Part shown: positions 62,612-64,000 of the stretch, piece by piece
How positions within the stretch are numbered: the first letter of the stretch is position 1
Layout of the letters: the number at the start of each line of letters is the position of its first letter
Assembly: GCF_002312815.1 (NCBI RefSeq)
Contig: NZ_NKQJ01000011.1
Coordinates: 62,001 to 126,000 of the forward strand
DNA: 64,000 nucleotides
Source of the DNA: Agaribacterium haliotis
GTDB taxonomy: Bacteria; Pseudomonadota; Gammaproteobacteria; Pseudomonadales; Cellvibrionaceae
Direction: 5' to 3'
Made by a program: the position numbers and the translations under genes
Notes under the pieces: model-generated
What the model was told of the DNA's origin: nothing
The model's database searches: none
Seen by the model: only the letters and a program-made list of their open reading frames with translations

Positions 62612-63082
62612 CTTGTTGTCCCCTTTAATCCACAAAGTAAGTGCGTAAAAACAAGTGCCCTGTGTTTATTGGCCTTTTGTTGGCCCTTTTGTTGGCCTAA
62701 GGCAATAAGGCATAAGGCACCTAAGGTCGGTTTGTCCGCGCGCCAGTCTAGGTAGAAGAAATGACACATCTGTGACGGCCAGATGAAGTTTTTTGTGTCG
62801 TTTTGAGATCGCGTTAAAACTCTGTATGTCAACTGTTACAAGGCTTTTGGGGGAATTGGGCGTGGCCTCTCAAAAAAAGATACTTTGTAGCAATTTCATA
62901 AAAATATCACAGATTTGTAGCGTGTTTTTAACAAAAGCTGCATCGCTCTGACACGAAGTGGCGCTATTTTCTTCGCTCAGAAAGCTTGGTTGTTTTATCG
63001 GGGGCTGAGCTGCTCAAACTCAGTTGAAGTGGGCGAGAGTTTTACCGCGCACAAGCGCTTAATTACATAGACGGAGTGGAAG
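62612..63082. other. Divergent phosphatase promoter region
   Basis: A 471-bp non-coding gap between the divergent PhoX- and PhoA-type genes. It is AT-rich in the centre and should hold both promoters and a PhoB control region; the best candidate is listed separately. No small gene was recognised. Confidence 0.5.
62893..62910 (+). promoter_or_regulatory. Candidate PHO box
   Basis: ATTTCATAAAAATATCAC matches the enteric PHO-box consensus (CTGTCATAAAACTGTCAC-like) at 14 of 18 positions. A second weaker match with two CTGT half-sites is at 62822-62839. Both lie between the two divergent phosphatase genes, where PhoB control would be expected. Spacing between them is 71 bases, not a multiple of 11, so the second may be chance. 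Confidence 0.4.
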
Positions 63083-64000
63083 ATGAAAGGCATAGCCACC
63101 TTAAGTGCTCTGGCACTGGCTGTTAGTGCCGGTGTTCAGGCGCAGGTCCTGCCGAGCTCGCAGACGAGCTCGGCTTGGTACAGCGATGCACAGGCAAAAA
63201 TTGAAGCTAAGCTGCAGCGAACTCAGAGCGACAAAGCAAAAAATGTCATTTTGTTTGTCGGTGACGGTATGGGCGTATCGACCTTGACGGCGGCGCGCAT
63301 ACTTGAAGGTCAGATGCAGGGGGAAAGCGGTGAAGAAGGGTATTTAAGCTTTGAGCGCTTCCCGTATTCCGCGCTAGTAAAAACCTACAATGTCGACGCG
63401 CAAACGCCTGATTCGGCCGGCACCATGACGGCCATGATTAGCGGTTTGAAAACGGATGTCGGGGTGATCGGTGTCGATGAAGATATCGAGCGCGGCAATT
63501 GCGCCACGGTGGCTGGCAATGAAGTTGTCACCGCACTGGAATTGGCTGAACTCAAGGGTTTGAGCACCGGTATTGTTTCGACAGCCCGTATCACGCACGC
63601 GACGCCAGCGGCGACGTATGCCAAGAGCGCTGATCGCAACTGGGAAGATATCTCTGATATGAAAATTGACGAGTATCCAGAGCGCAAAGATTGTGAAGAT
63701 ATCGCTTCGCAATTAATTAACTTTGAAAAAAGTCTCGAAGCGCGCTTCCCCGGTGCCGACGTCGACGGTATTGAGGTGGCGTTTGGCGGTGGTCGTCGCC
63801 ACTTTTTGCCCAAAGATTCGGCGTTTAACGTTGAGAAAGAACAGTCTGCCGGTGAAGAGGGTGACCGCAGCGACGGTCGTGATTTAACCGCCGAGTGGCA
63901 ACAGCTTTATCCAAATGGTGTTTATGTCAACGGTCAGTCTGACTTTGACGCTATTGATGGCGATAGCACCGAGCGCGCTTTTGCACTGTTTAACGAAAGC
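63083..64000 (+). CDS. phoA: Alkaline phosphatase, PhoA family (partial, runs off window)
   Basis: The first 306 residues of a secreted alkaline phosphatase; no stop codon occurs before the window end. The signal peptide is residues 1-20 (ending VQA). The metal motif FVGDGMG has Asp61, and the nucleophile is Ser111 in PDSAGTMTAMISG. THATPAATYAKSADRNWE and FGGGRRHFLP follow as in the family. The enzyme hydrolyses phosphate monoesters in the periplasm using Zn and Mg. GGAG lies upstream of the ATG. The C-terminal third, with the last metal ligands, is outside the window. Confidence 0.92.
   Translation, partial: MKGIATLSALALAVSAGVQAQVLPSSQTSSAWYSDAQAKIEAKLQRTQSDKAKNVILFVGDGMGVSTLTAARILEGQMQGESGEEGYLSFERFPYSALVKTYNVDAQTPDSAGTMTAMISGLKTDVGVIGVDEDIERGNCATVAGNEVVTALELAELKGLSTGIVSTARITHATPAATYAKSADRNWEDISDMKIDEYPERKDCEDIASQLINFEKSLEARFPGADVDGIEVAFGGGRRHFLPKDSAFNVEKEQSAGEEGDRSDGRDLTAEWQQLYPNGVYVNGQSDFDAIDGDSTERAFALFNES

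Overview
The window looks like a chromosomal segment of an agar-degrading marine gammaproteobacterium, most like the Cellvibrionaceae (Gilvimarinus, Simiduia, Saccharophagus, Teredinibacter relatives). This rests on two agarase-type hydrolases (GH86, and GH16 with a CBM13 tail), E. coli-like housekeeping proteins (Pgk, ThiI, BipA, GlnA, NtrBC, Gnd), a LexA box of the E. coli type and many secreted or outer-membrane proteins. The genus is inference. No rRNA, tRNA, CRISPR array, phage or complete IS element was seen.

Layout. 0.4-5.2 kb is an AT-rich accessory stretch: a secreted protein with two copies of an unknown domain fused to a solute-binding domain, a small secreted protein, and a GH86 agarase/porphyranase. 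5.3-10.1 kb holds a HAMP-GAF receptor, YjdM/PhnA, a YceI protein, an orphan solute-binding protein, a short-chain dehydrogenase and a small membrane ORF. 10.3-12.9 kb has two intact phosphoglycerate kinase genes in tandem. 13-23.5 kb holds a small lipoprotein, a GFA-fold protein, the ammonium channel, a TPR/beta-barrel protein, DNA polymerase IV with a LexA box, a hydratase, a metallo-hydrolase, an RNA methylase, a TetR regulator and an outer-membrane barrel.

23.6-33 kb is rich in nitrogen assimilation: ntrC, ntrB, glnA (GSI) and a second, eukaryote-type glutamine synthetase (GSII), interspersed with DUF4124, a SelT/W/H-like protein and thiI. 33.3-38.4 kb has a Ser/Thr kinase-PP2C pair with a 54-residue membrane ORF, acylphosphatase, bipA/typA and DUF924. 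38.7-40 kb is the GH16 agarase. 40.1-44.8 kb is an operon for a closed glucosylglycerate cycle: glycerate kinase, GpgP-like phosphatase, GpgS-like synthase and a GH13_18 phosphorylase. This is the most coherent less-described system here; glucosylglycerate is known as a solute of nitrogen-limited, salt-stressed cells, which fits the nitrogen genes nearby.

45-57 kb has a CHASE hybrid kinase, GST, a zinc-ribbon membrane protein, a maltose-acetyltransferase-like protein, Dps, a gene-free 0.8 kb tract with a MITE-like inverted repeat pair, gnd, a polysaccharide deacetylase, a KtrAB-type potassium system and DsbB with a DUF5993 partner. 57.2-64 kb holds a DUF4136 lipoprotein, hemB (its start codon lies in a perfect hairpin), a di-heme protein, a PhoX-type lipoprotein with a collagen-like spacer, and a divergent PhoA alkaline phosphatase that runs off the window end.

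Limits: everything was read by eye. Family names rest on motifs and remembered homologues; substrate specificities are inferences.
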